Shown: positions 1 through 7,242, counted from the first letter of the stretch. The stretch is 9,668 nt of DNA from JAMCXS01 sp964459065 (GCA_964459065.1 CAYWMN010000135.1:1-9668), one strand, 5' to 3'. The notes: generated from the letters alone by a model not told the origin. Program-made: numbers and translations.

Positions 1-701
1 AGGCTGACATAGGCGTCCAAATAATCAGCCAGCGCAGCTGCGGCGCGGGAGCTTGTGATGCCAAATTTGATAAGCGGCCAAATCTCCTGGGGAGCGCGCG
101 CCACTTGCCCCAGCACTGCCGTCATCCGAATCTTCCCGGATTCATCAAGGGCGCGGTCAAAATCACACATCAGTTCCAGGTCCACCTCGTCGGCAACACT
201 GCGGATCGCCACAGCAGGCACGCCGCGGCGTTGCATCTCCTGCAGGACGGCGAACGACTCCATGTCGGTTGCATCGGCAAGCGCTGCCAGCTCTAATTTC
301 CGCTTTCTTGTCCGGGCCACCTCGGGAACAGAAATAAATCGTTCCACGGCTTTGGCGCCTTGTGCAACAGCCTGGCCGAGAAGGCGATCGTCGCTTGCGA
401 GACATCCGGCCTGGGTTTGGGCGCAAACGGTTTTTGCGGCCAGAATGTCGCCCGACCGGTATTCGTTTTTAAGCCCGCCCGCCAGGCCCGTGGCGATGCA
501 CAGGTCCGGAGAATCTTTGAGGCAGGCGCGCAGAGTGCGAACCGTATTTTCAGCGCCAACTCCGGTGAGGATCGCCTGGATCTTTGCGCCCCCGAGCTGG
601 GCGTGAAAGACGCGTTCGCGAACCGCGTCACGCCGGAAGGCCCGAAGCCTTCGCCATGCCCGAAGCTCCCAATCCAGTGCGAAAGTTGCGACGATCTTCA
701 T
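1..701 (-). CDS. hpnG: HpnG-type hopanoid nucleoside phosphorylase/nucleosidase (3' end cut by window edge)
   Basis: An open frame of 233 codons runs from the ATG at 701 to the left edge without a stop, so the C-terminus is missing. A GAAGG ribosome binding site (710-714) lies 8 bases before the ATG, and the start is 20 bases after the hpnA stop. The protein looks like the nucleoside phosphorylase / MTA-SAH nucleosidase fold: Glu12 in the N-terminal strand, a glycine-rich ATGLAGG loop (70-76), Met147-Glu148-Ser149, and RSVADEVD (167-174) with Asp171. Compared with E. coli MTA/SAH nucleosidase from memory, E12, the ME(S) ribose-binding pair and the catalytic Asp are all kept. As known for the family, HpnG removes adenine from adenosylhopane to give ribosylhopane or its phosphate. 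Its position behind hpnH, which makes that substrate, supports this call over a general MTA/SAH nucleosidase. Confidence 0.86.
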   Translation of the reverse strand, partial: MKIVATFALDWELRAWRRLRAFRRDAVRERVFHAQLGGAKIQAILTGVGAENTVRTLRACLKDSPDLCIATGLAGGLKNEYRSGDILAAKTVCAQTQAGCLASDDRLLGQAVAQGAKAVERFISVPEVARTRKRKLELAALADATDMESFAVLQEMQRRGVPAVAIRSVADEVDLELMCDFDRALDESGKIRMTAVLGQVARAPQEIWPLIKFGITSSRAAAALADYLDAYVS

Positions 702-721
702 CCGGCTTACCTTCAGCTTAA

Positions 722-1747
722 TTAAGCCGCTTCACTGTACTTTTGCCCCTGGCAACGGCTCCCAGGAGCGTAGTGGTTCTGCCGGTACCAGTCGACCGCC
801 CGTCGAAGCGCGTCTTTCACGGAACCGGCTTCAAATCCGAGTTCTCTTGGTGCTTTCGAAGCGTCCACGAACATGGTATGGCGCGCCATGCGAACCCCTT
901 CTACAGGGACGCGCGGCGGGCGGTTCAGGACGCGGGAAACGATCTGGTCTGCGTGGCTGAACGCCAGCGCAACGGCGTGGGGGATGCGCAGCCGCGGGCT
1001 GGGAATCCCCGTGATTTCAGCCAGGACGTCAAGGATCTCCTTCAGCAGCATGTTGCGGCCGCCCAGGATGTAGCGTTCACCGATGCGTCCGCGCTCGGCA
1101 GCCAGCAAGTGCCCGAGGGCCACGTCTTCGACCGGAACCACGTTCAAGCCTGTCCGGACGTAGGCCGGCATGCGGCCCTTGATGAAATCCAGGATGATCT
1201 GGCCGGTCGGGGTGGGCTTCCAGTCGCCGGGCCCGACGGGGGTTGTGGGATTAACGATCACAACCGGAAGCCCCTGTTCGGCGGCCCGCAGGGCGGCTTT
1301 TTCCGCCAGGTACTTTGAGCGTTTGTAGTGGCCGATCATCTCATGGAGCTCGGTTTTGGTCTGCTCGTCAGGGAGAGTATAAGGCCGCTCCACGGCGATG
1401 GTGGCCACGCTGCTGGTATGGATAAAGCGATCAACGCCTTCGTGCCCCGCCGCCTCCAGGATGTTCGCGGTTCCTTGAACGTTGGTCTCATAAATTTCTT
1501 CGGGGCGCGAAGCCCACAAACGATAGTCAGCCGCAACATGGAAGACCCGGTGGGCCCCGCGAACCGCCGCCGAAAGAGCCGCCGGGTCGCGCAAATCGCC
1601 GTAGCAGATTTCGACCGGCAGTCCTTGAATGGAGCGCAGGTCGCTTTGCGGACGGACTAAGACTTTAACTTCATCGCCGTGCTCGACGAGGGCTCGAGCG
1701 ACATGGCTGCCCACAAATCCATTAGCGCCGGTGACCAGAGATGTCAT
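722..1747 (-). CDS. hpnA: HpnA, hopanoid-associated extended SDR (NAD-dependent epimerase/dehydratase family)
   Basis: This 341-residue protein is an extended short-chain dehydrogenase/reductase. It has the N-terminal Rossmann nucleotide-binding motif TGANGFVG (6-13), the acidic DLRD (51-54), a TSS strand (111-113) with the catalytic serine region, and the catalytic pair Tyr141-xxx-Lys145. It aligns by eye with HpnA, annotated in the family as a hopanoid-associated sugar epimerase and related to dihydroflavonol-4-reductase-like enzymes. The true substrate is not settled. A plausible role is oxidoreduction of the C5 side chain derived from ribosylhopane, but that is inference from the neighbours. 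The ATG overlaps the hpnH stop in an ATGA (1744-1747), and no strong Shine-Dalgarno precedes it, so translation is probably coupled to hpnH. The gene is full length and intact. Confidence 0.88.
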   Translation of the reverse strand: MTSLVTGANGFVGSHVARALVEHGDEVKVLVRPQSDLRSIQGLPVEICYGDLRDPAALSAAVRGAHRVFHVAADYRLWASRPEEIYETNVQGTANILEAAGHEGVDRFIHTSSVATIAVERPYTLPDEQTKTELHEMIGHYKRSKYLAEKAALRAAEQGLPVVIVNPTTPVGPGDWKPTPTGQIILDFIKGRMPAYVRTGLNVVPVEDVALGHLLAAERGRIGERYILGGRNMLLKEILDVLAEITGIPSPRLRIPHAVALAFSHADQIVSRVLNRPPRVPVEGVRMARHTMFVDASKAPRELGFEAGSVKDALRRAVDWYRQNHYAPGSRCQGQKYSEAA

Positions 1748-2823
1748 TTTGCGTGTCCGTGTCCGTTCCCGTTTCCATTCCCGTTATGGTTTCCGGCTTT
1801 TCCAATCTTTGGTTTGCGCATTCCCGCAAGCTGCCATTTCAGCAGTCTCCAGGTATCGGGCAGAGTGCGGTTTGATCCGAGAACCGCGGAGGGTTCATAG
1901 CCGACATGAACCATGCAATGTTCGCATCGTGGATCACGGCCGCGCCCGTACTTTTCCCACGGAGTGTCCTCAATGAATTCCTTGAAGGTGGCGTGGTGTT
2001 TATCCGTAATCAGGTAGCAGGGCCCCTTCCAGCCACGCGGGTTGTAAGTGGGATTGCCCCAGGCCGTGCACATCAAATCGCGTTCGCCGCGCAGAAACTC
2101 CAGGTAGATCGGCGAGGTCATCAGGCTGTACTGTTCCAGCATTTGCGTCGCCAGCCGGAACTTTTCCTGGATTTCCTGCCGTGACATGAAGATCTCTTTG
2201 GTTTGGACGGCAAGATAGGAATAGGCGGGCGACAACATGTGGCCGTCAACGCCAAGAGACTGCATGTAGGAATATAATTCCGCGATCTCCTTGAGGTCGG
2301 TCTGTTTGTAAATGGTGGTGTTGGTGCAAACCTGGAAGCCGGCGGCTTTGGCGGCTTTAATGCCTTCGACGGCCTCCCGGAAAACGCCTTTTCGCTCGAC
2401 GCAAAGATCATGGGTCTCTTCCATGCCGTCGAGGTGCACGTTAAAGAAAAAGCGCGACGTGGGCTTATAGTCCTGGATCTTCTTCCGGATAAACATTCCG
2501 TTGGTGCAAAGGTAGATGTGCTTTTTGCGAGCCAGGATTTCACTGACCACTTGCGGAAGCTGAGGGTAGATCATCGGCTCTCCGCCGCAGATGGAGACAA
2601 TCGGCGCGCCACACTCATCGACGGCGTTCAAGCATTGTTCCACGGTAAGTTTGTCGCGGATCGTGTCCTTGTACTCGCGGATCCGCCCGCAGCCCGTGCA
2701 CGTCAAGTTGCAGGCGTGCAAAGGCTCCAGCATCATGACCAATGGAAACTTTTCCGTTCGATGAAGACGCTTGCCCGCAATATATGAGCTCAAGCTTGTT
2801 GTTAAGCTGAGCGGAAATCTCAT
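1744..2823 (-). CDS. hpnH: HpnH, radical SAM adenosylhopane synthase
   Basis: This 359-residue radical SAM enzyme carries the [4Fe-4S] motif Cys38-xxx-Cys42-xx-Cys45 and a GGEP SAM-binding strand (80-83). Family knowledge: HpnH couples a 5'-deoxyadenosyl radical to diploptene to form adenosylhopane, the first step of side-chain attachment. Cys106 (in YLCTNG) falls at the same number as the conserved cysteine I recall being reported, for Zymomonas mobilis HpnH, as quenching the product radical and setting C22 stereochemistry. Further cysteines near the C-terminus (CEHC region, about 300-310) are of unknown role. The start is firm: a perfect AGGAGG sits 5 bases before the ATG, inside the 3' end of shc, and the ATG overlaps the shc stop (ATGA, 2820-2823). 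The last 15 residues are an Asn/Gly/His-rich tail encoded by hexanucleotide repeats. This tail is not part of the catalytic fold. Confidence 0.95.
   Translation of the reverse strand: MRFPLSLTTSLSSYIAGKRLHRTEKFPLVMMLEPLHACNLTCTGCGRIREYKDTIRDKLTVEQCLNAVDECGAPIVSICGGEPMIYPQLPQVVSEILARKKHIYLCTNGMFIRKKIQDYKPTSRFFFNVHLDGMEETHDLCVERKGVFREAVEGIKAAKAAGFQVCTNTTIYKQTDLKEIAELYSYMQSLGVDGHMLSPAYSYLAVQTKEIFMSRQEIQEKFRLATQMLEQYSLMTSPIYLEFLRGERDLMCTAWGNPTYNPRGWKGPCYLITDKHHATFKEFIEDTPWEKYGRGRDPRCEHCMVHVGYEPSAVLGSNRTLPDTWRLLKWQLAGMRKPKIGKAGNHNGNGNGNGHGHAK
1753..1785 (-). repeat. Hexanucleotide repeat encoding Asn/Gly/His tail of HpnH
   Basis: Read on the minus strand, about five and a half imperfect copies of a hexamer of the form GGNNAC/GGNAAY (GGGAAT, GGAAAC, GGGAAC, GGACAC, GGACAC) follow one another in frame. 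They encode alternating Gly-Asn and Gly-His. The tract lies immediately before the hpnH stop and the hpnA start. It may vary in copy number between strains by slippage, always in frame because the unit is six bases. Confidence 0.75.
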
Positions 2824-4859
2824 CTAAGCCTCCTGTTACGTTTTCGACCGCCGTTTTGCGATGGGAATTCTGCCGGCGAAAAAGTTATCAAATCATCGTT
2901 TGTTTCACCTTGCCGCAGGTTTCGGTGCCGCGCCAGGGCATACAAGGGAAAGGTATCCCGATAGAGGTGGTAGCAGAGGTAGAAGACCCGGGGAAATCCT
3001 GTTCCCGTAAACATGGCTTCTTCCCAGCCGCCACTTGCTTTCTGATTTTCCACCAGATACTGGACGGCACGCGCAACCGAGGGGCCATTGATGTCGCCCG
3101 CCGCCAGCATGCCGATCAAGGCCCAAGCTGTTTGCGAAGCGGTGCTGGGCCCCCTTCCTTTCAGCGAAGGGTCGTCATAGGAAGCGCACGTTTCTCCGAA
3201 TCCGCCGTCCGCATTCTGGACCTGTTGCAGCCATTGAACGGCGCGCTGGACTTCGGAACGGCCCTCCAGGCCGAAGACCTCCAGCATCCGCAGCACACCG
3301 CTGGTCCCGTAGACGTAATTGACGCCCCAGCGGCCGTACCAGGCCCCCTCGGAGGTTTGCGTTTTCCAAAGGTATTCCAGTGCGTGCTGGACGGTGGGAT
3401 GGGAAGCCTGCCATCCGAACCGTCCCAGGCATTCCAAAACGCGGGACGTCACGTCCTCCGTCGAAGGATCGATCATGGCGTTGTGGTCTGCAAAAGGAAC
3501 CCGGGTCAAAATCCAGTGATCGTTGTCGCGGTCAAAGGCGCCCCATCCGCCGTCGCGGTTTTGCATGCTGAGAAGCCACCGGACTCCGCGCCGCAGGGTA
3601 TGCTCCATGCGGGCGCGATCCGGATAAGCCACCTGGCGAAGGGCCATCAGCACAAAAGCGGTGTCATCCACGTCGGGATAAAAATCATTACGGAATTCAA
3701 AGACCCAGCCGCCGGGTTCACCGTCCGGGTTCCTGACCTGCCAGTCGCCCGGGCCCACAACCTGCCGGTTCAGCAGCCAGTGGGCCGCCTTGATGAGGGC
3801 CGGATGGTCGGCCGGAAGTCCCGCTTCCATCAGGGAATTCATCACGATTGCGGTGTCCCAGACCGGAGAAACGCAGGGTTGCAGACGAATCGTTTCTTCG
3901 TCTTCAATCTCCAGGTCGCGCAGATGTCCAATCTCGCGCACGGTCAGCGGATCGTCCGAAGGGTAACCCATCGCGACCAGGGCAAAAACGGAATTCACCA
4001 TGGCCGGGAAGATGGCCGCCAGTCCTTCCGTCCTTTCCAGATGCTCGAGGAGCCATTGGCGTGCCTTCGCCGTCGCTGTTTTTCGAAAAGGTTTCCAGGG
4101 AAGGGCTTCCTGCAGCTTGAAGAGGCGGTCCAGCCCCAGGAAGAAATTGCGCCAGGTAACAATGCTACGATCCCAATCGAACGCCGGGATGTGATGGGAT
4201 GGACCCCGAAACAGTTCCTGGATGGCCTCGCCGGCCGGGATCGGCCACGCGGGCTTTAACTCATAAAGAATGGTTAGCGGCGCCACAATCGCACGCGTCC
4301 AGGAAGATACCGAATAGATGTTCAGAGGAAACCAGCTGGGAAGAATCATTAATTCGGGGGGAATGGCCGGAACGTATTTCCAGTCAATCGCGCCGCCCAG
4401 CGCCAGATAAAAGCGCGTATAGGAGTTGGTATTTTCCAATCCCCCGAGTTCATGGATTCGGCTCCGGGCGCGCAGCATATGCGGGGCTTCCGGCGAATCC
4501 CCGGCCAGCAGGAGACCTACGTAGGCCTTGACCGTAGCGTTGAGCTCGGAGGCGCCTCCCACGTAAGTATTCCAGCCGCCGTCTTCACGCTGCCGACGGC
4601 GGATATACCGGGCAAGTTTTTCGATCCGCCGGGGATCGAACTCTCCGATAACATGAAGGAAAAAAATGTAATCGGATTCGAGCGTGGAGTCGGCTTGCAG
4701 CTCTCCCGCCCAATAGCCTTCGGGCGCCTGCAACGAGAGCAAATGGTCCGTCGCCTGTGCGATCGCTGCCTGGAGACGCTGGTCAATATCGAGCTCAAGA
4801 CCACTTGAGGCACGGCCTCCCTGTGGCGGCTCCAATTCAAGTTCTGCTTCCTGTGTCAT
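2820..4859 (-). CDS. shc: Squalene-hopene cyclase
   Basis: The protein has 684 residues if started at a TTG at 4874, or 679 from the ATG at 4859. The ATG is preferred because it is a standard codon with a purine-rich GGGGGA just upstream and leaves a 17-base gap after ispH. Numbering below is from the TTG. Shc folds squalene and protonates it to give hopene and hopanol at the membrane surface. The catalytic acid motif DVDDTA is at 401-406, and the conserved SPVWDTA is at 336-342. Several QW-type repeats are visible: QREDGGW (95-101), QNRDGGW (438-444), QTSEGAW (506-512), QNADGGF (553-559) and QKASGGW (611-617). Length fits bacterial cyclases (about 630-720 residues). DVDD indicates a squalene rather than an oxidosqualene cyclase. 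The C-terminal basic tail (RKRNRRLR) overlaps the hpnH ribosome binding site. In hopanoid nomenclature this is hpnF. Confidence 0.97.
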   Translation of the reverse strand: MTQEAELELEPPQGGRASSGLELDIDQRLQAAIAQATDHLLSLQAPEGYWAGELQADSTLESDYIFFLHVIGEFDPRRIEKLARYIRRRQREDGGWNTYVGGASELNATVKAYVGLLLAGDSPEAPHMLRARSRIHELGGLENTNSYTRFYLALGGAIDWKYVPAIPPELMILPSWFPLNIYSVSSWTRAIVAPLTILYELKPAWPIPAGEAIQELFRGPSHHIPAFDWDRSIVTWRNFFLGLDRLFKLQEALPWKPFRKTATAKARQWLLEHLERTEGLAAIFPAMVNSVFALVAMGYPSDDPLTVREIGHLRDLEIEDEETIRLQPCVSPVWDTAIVMNSLMEAGLPADHPALIKAAHWLLNRQVVGPGDWQVRNPDGEPGGWVFEFRNDFYPDVDDTAFVLMALRQVAYPDRARMEHTLRRGVRWLLSMQNRDGGWGAFDRDNDHWILTRVPFADHNAMIDPSTEDVTSRVLECLGRFGWQASHPTVQHALEYLWKTQTSEGAWYGRWGVNYVYGTSGVLRMLEVFGLEGRSEVQRAVQWLQQVQNADGGFGETCASYDDPSLKGRGPSTASQTAWALIGMLAAGDINGPSVARAVQYLVENQKASGGWEEAMFTGTGFPRVFYLCYHLYRDTFPLYALARHRNLRQGETNDDLITFSPAEFPSQNGGRKRNRRLR
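2829..2834 (-). promoter_or_regulatory. Perfect Shine-Dalgarno for hpnH inside shc
   Basis: Minus-strand AGGAGG lies 5 bases before the hpnH ATG and within the last codons of shc, where it encodes part of the basic Arg-rich tail. It fixes the hpnH start and shows that hpnH has its own strong initiation signal in addition to ATGA coupling. Confidence 0.85.
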
Positions 4860-4876
4860 GAATCCCCCGGACAACC

Positions 4877-5863
4877 CTATAAAGCCTTGCCTGCCTGCGC
4901 GTGCAATTCCGAAGGCAACGCAAATCGGACATCTTCTTCAACCCACTCAACTTCTTCAACTCTGGTGAAGCCCCATTTCTTTAAGCGGTCGACCACCTGG
5001 CTCACCAGGACTTCAGGCGTGGACGCGCCGGCGGTAACGCCGATGCGCCGCCGTCCGCGAATCCATTCCGGCAGGATGTCCGCGGCGTTGCCAATCAGAT
5101 AGGCTGCGGTTCCCCCGCGGCGGGCGACTTCAACCAGGCGGTTGGAGTTTGAACTGTTTTGGGCTCCGACGACCAGAATGCCGTCCGTTTTTGCTGCAAC
5201 CGCTTTCACTGCCATCTGGCGATTTTGTGTAGCGTAGCAGATGTCCTGCCCGGGTGGACCGATAATGGCAGGAAACCGTTTTTTCAGACGGCTGACAATT
5301 TCCGCAGTGTCATCAAGGCTTAGAGTTGTCTGGGTCAGGTAAACAACCCGATTGGGATCGGGGATCTCAAGGGTATCCACATCTTGAACGGTCGAGATAA
5401 GTCGGATTGCCTCAGGGGCTTCTCCGAGAGTGCCAATAACTTCATCATGATGGCGATGGCCGATCAAGACGATCGTATAATTTTTCCGTGCGTAGCGGAT
5501 GACCTCAAGATGAACTTTGGTTACCAGCGGACAGGTCGCATCGATGACGCGGAGTTGGCGTTCACGAGCCTGGGCGCGCACTTCGGGCGAGATCCCATGG
5601 GCGCTGAAAATGACGACGGCGCCGGGAGGCACCTCATCGAGCTTTTCCACAAAAACGGCGCCTTGGCTTGCTAATTCCTCAACAACATAGCGGTTATGAA
5701 CGATTTCTTTGCGGACATAAACGGGCGGACCCAGGTTGGCAAGTACCATTCGAACCACATCGATAGCGCGAATGACCCCGGCACAAAACCCGCGTGGCCG
5801 CATCAGGAAGAGGGTACCCCCGTCGGTACCCGTCAGGTTCTCAGGCGGAGAATCTATGTTCAT
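4877..5863 (-). CDS. ispH: 4-hydroxy-3-methylbut-2-enyl diphosphate reductase
   Basis: This 328-residue cytoplasmic iron-sulfur enzyme performs the last step of the MEP pathway, reducing HMBPP to IPP and DMAPP. The three cluster-binding cysteines are present: Cys27 (GFCAGV), Cys111 (ATCPLV) and Cys209 (DICYATQNRQ). Substrate-binding residues are also visible: His56 (VHN), His89 (SAHG), His139 with Glu141 (HHDEV), the Thr/Gln-rich LTQTTLS (176-182), SSNSN (237-241) and Ser281 in TAGASTPE. The N-terminus is about 15 residues longer than usual before the cluster motif, so a later start cannot be excluded, although none has a better ribosome binding site. It is the first gene of the leftward operon and ends 17 bases before the preferred shc start. 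Placing precursor supply with the cyclase suggests co-regulation. This copy could be the only ispH or a pathway-dedicated second copy; the window cannot tell. Confidence 0.96.
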   Translation of the reverse strand: MNIDSPPENLTGTDGGTLFLMRPRGFCAGVIRAIDVVRMVLANLGPPVYVRKEIVHNRYVVEELASQGAVFVEKLDEVPPGAVVIFSAHGISPEVRAQARERQLRVIDATCPLVTKVHLEVIRYARKNYTIVLIGHRHHDEVIGTLGEAPEAIRLISTVQDVDTLEIPDPNRVVYLTQTTLSLDDTAEIVSRLKKRFPAIIGPPGQDICYATQNRQMAVKAVAAKTDGILVVGAQNSSNSNRLVEVARRGGTAAYLIGNAADILPEWIRGRRRIGVTAGASTPEVLVSQVVDRLKKWGFTRVEEVEWVEEDVRFALPSELHAQAGKAL

Positions 5864-5905
5864 TATTTTGTCATCATCCTTTCCTGCACCAGAACCCCGA
5901 AATCA

Positions 5906-5934
5906 ATCCTCGCATGGTCTACGCCCAGCGTCAA
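5906..5934 (-). promoter_or_regulatory. Candidate promoter of the ispH-shc-hpnHAG operon
   Basis: On the minus strand TTGACG (5934-5929) matches the -35 consensus at 5 of 6 positions. After a 17-base spacer comes GAGGAT (5911-5906), a weak -10 with 3 of 6 matches. Transcription would begin near 5899, giving a leader of roughly 36 bases before ispH. The strong -35 and the correct spacing are the support; the -10 is poor. Confidence 0.35.
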
Positions 5935-6026
5935 GATAGCCAGCGGATTCCTAGAGATAACCCCCGCATAACATTTCCCACTCCGGTCGCAACGCTGGCC
6001 GGGCAGTCTGTATCCTGCGGTGCTAT

Positions 6027-6036
6027 TGATGCATCA
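6027..6036. promoter_or_regulatory. Perfect 10-bp palindrome, possible operator
   Basis: TGATGCATCA is a perfect inverted repeat located near the middle of the divergent region. It lies upstream of both candidate promoters rather than over them. A dimeric regulator could bind here, but one 10-bp palindrome in about 330 bases is weak evidence and could be chance. Confidence 0.25.
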
Positions 6037-6087
6037 TAACCCATGAAAGGTTGTTGATGTTCGAAAAAGCTTCTCGCGCGTGCTGCA

Positions 6088-6105
6088 TGATATTTGCTAA
6101 AATCA
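6088..6105 (+). promoter_or_regulatory. Candidate extended -10 promoter for the TPR gene within an imperfect dyad
   Basis: TGCTAAAAT (6095-6103) fits an extended -10 (TGN then TAAAAT, 5 of 6 to consensus). No good -35 is seen at normal spacing. The surrounding 18 bases form an imperfect inverted repeat (six of the outer seven positions pair), so a repressor could overlap the -10. Transcription would start near 6110, giving a leader of about 80 bases. Confidence 0.33.
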
Positions 6106-6190
6106 ATTGCTTATGTTGCACCGCCACAACGGAGGCTCACCCGAAGTTCCAACGTAGACCCTGTCGGTCAAACTATCTTTTAGGTTGATG

Positions 6191-7192
6191 ATGTCGATGT
6201 TACGAAAAAGATTGTGCACAGTACTGTTTTGCGTCCTTGTTTTCGGTGTGCAGGTTGGAATCCTTCGCTCTGCCGAGCCGAGCCCCTATCCTTCAAACCC
6301 TGAGATTTCAAAAGAATTGGATGCAGGAAAGTACGTTCAGGCTTCAAAATTGCTTCAGAAAATTGTTGCCCAAACGCCGAATGACCTTCCCGCTAATTTT
6401 TGGCTGGGACGCTGTTCTTTGGAAATGGGAGACTATGAGGGTGCAATCACCTATGCGGGACGCGCGGCAAAGCTGTCTCCAGACTGGTCAGACTCTCACT
6501 TGTGGCTGGGGCGCGCTTACGGCCTGAAGGCGGAGAAGGCGCACAGCTTGTTTGCAGCGCGGAAGGCCCGCATGGAATTTGAGACGGCGGTGCGGCTGGA
6601 CCCAAACAATCTTCTAGCCCGTCGCAACCTGATGGAGTTTTACCTGGAGGCGCCCTGGTTTCTGGGGGGCAGCAAGCAAAAGGCCCAGGAGCAGGTTGAA
6701 GCCATCGCTTCGCGAAATGCCGTGCAGGGCTATCTGGCGCGTGTAGATTATTGGAAGGCGCAGGGGCGGTTCGACCTTGCGGGGCAAAACTGCCGGGCGA
6801 TTCTCAAGTTAAGGCCGCGGAGCGTTGAGCCCTACTTCGAGGTGGCGGATTTTTATGAATCCCGGGGAAACGCCGGGCAAATCAATGCCGTGGTCAGGTC
6901 GGCATCCCTGATTGAACCCAGCGATCCTCGCCTGGATTATTACCGCGGCGTGGAGAGAGTTCTTGAGGGCAGGGAATTGCCTGAAGCTAAAAGGGATCTT
7001 GAATCGTACCTGGACCGTGCTCCCAACCGTGACAATTTTCCTCCTTATGCTTCCGCCCATGACTGGCTGGGGCGGATCTACGAACATTGGGGCAATGTTC
7101 AGAAGGCCATCCAGCAATATAAGACGGCCCTTGATCTGAGCCCGGACAACCGGAGGGCGAACGACGGCTTGCATCGGCTTGAGTCCAATTGA
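6191..7192 (+). CDS. Exported TPR-repeat protein, function unknown
   Basis: This 333-residue protein begins with a Sec-type signal sequence: basic MLRKRL, a hydrophobic stretch (about 9-25), then a probable cleavage near SA-EP (28-29). There is no lipobox cysteine at that site. The rest is tetratricopeptide repeats: clear units at about 67-98 (FWLGRCSLEMGDYEGAI) and 288-320 (WLGRIYEHWGNVQKAIQQY), with weaker ones at about 34-63, 101-140, 178-210 and 212-244. It is therefore likely a periplasmic or envelope-facing protein-interaction scaffold. Start choice: ATG codons occur at 6188, 6191 and 6197, plus a TTG at 6185; 6191 gives a 6-base spacing from the AGG at 6182-6184, which is weak evidence. 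It is transcribed divergently from ispH and followed by hpnJ after 221 bases. No catalytic motif is seen. A link to hopanoids is only positional. Confidence 0.82.
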   Translation: MSMLRKRLCTVLFCVLVFGVQVGILRSAEPSPYPSNPEISKELDAGKYVQASKLLQKIVAQTPNDLPANFWLGRCSLEMGDYEGAITYAGRAAKLSPDWSDSHLWLGRAYGLKAEKAHSLFAARKARMEFETAVRLDPNNLLARRNLMEFYLEAPWFLGGSKQKAQEQVEAIASRNAVQGYLARVDYWKAQGRFDLAGQNCRAILKLRPRSVEPYFEVADFYESRGNAGQINAVVRSASLIEPSDPRLDYYRGVERVLEGRELPEAKRDLESYLDRAPNRDNFPPYASAHDWLGRIYEHWGNVQKAIQQYKTALDLSPDNRRANDGLHRLESN

Positions 7193-7197
7193 TTGAA

Positions 7198-7242
7198 GCC
7201 CTGAACCTGAGGTTGATTTGACAATCAGGGCCGGCAACCGGC
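7198..7242 (+). terminator. Hairpins downstream of the TPR gene, possible weak terminator
   Basis: GCCCTGA (7198-7204) pairs with TCAGGGC (7225-7231) across a 20-base loop. It is followed directly by a tighter hairpin, GCCGG-CAA-CCGGC (7230-7242), and the short GTGTTT. The two structures share bases and so are alternatives. A terminator between the TPR gene and hpnJ is plausible, but the T-run is poor, so read-through into hpnJ remains possible. Confidence 0.35.

Larger units (their letters stand above)
5864..6190. other. Divergent intergenic region between ispH and the TPR gene
   Basis: These 327 bases separate the two divergent transcription units. No frame codes for a recognisable protein; the longest frames are short and overlap ispH in antisense. 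It is more AT-rich than its surroundings towards 6060-6185. It contains the candidate ispH promoter, a 10-bp palindrome and a candidate rightward extended -10. A possible 14-codon frame at 6113-6157 has no ribosome binding site and is not called. Confidence 0.6.

Noticed and set aside
55..606. 183-codon plus-strand frame at the left edge
   Set aside because: It is opposite the conserved HpnG frame, and its Ser/Arg/Ala-rich composition is typical of an antisense shadow.
2856..4259. 467-codon plus-strand open frame opposite shc
   Set aside because: It is a mirror of the GC-rich shc coding frame. Shc has its DVDDTA and QW motifs on the other strand, while this frame has no recognisable domain and low-complexity composition.
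4860..4874. TTG start for shc at 4874
   Set aside because: It is only 2 bases after the ispH stop and uses a rare start codon. The ATG at 4859 has a purine-rich stretch upstream and costs only five non-conserved residues. It remains possible.
6113..6157. 14-codon frame upstream of the TPR gene as a leader peptide
   Set aside because: There is no ribosome binding site and no amino-acid-run or attenuator structure; it is expected by chance.
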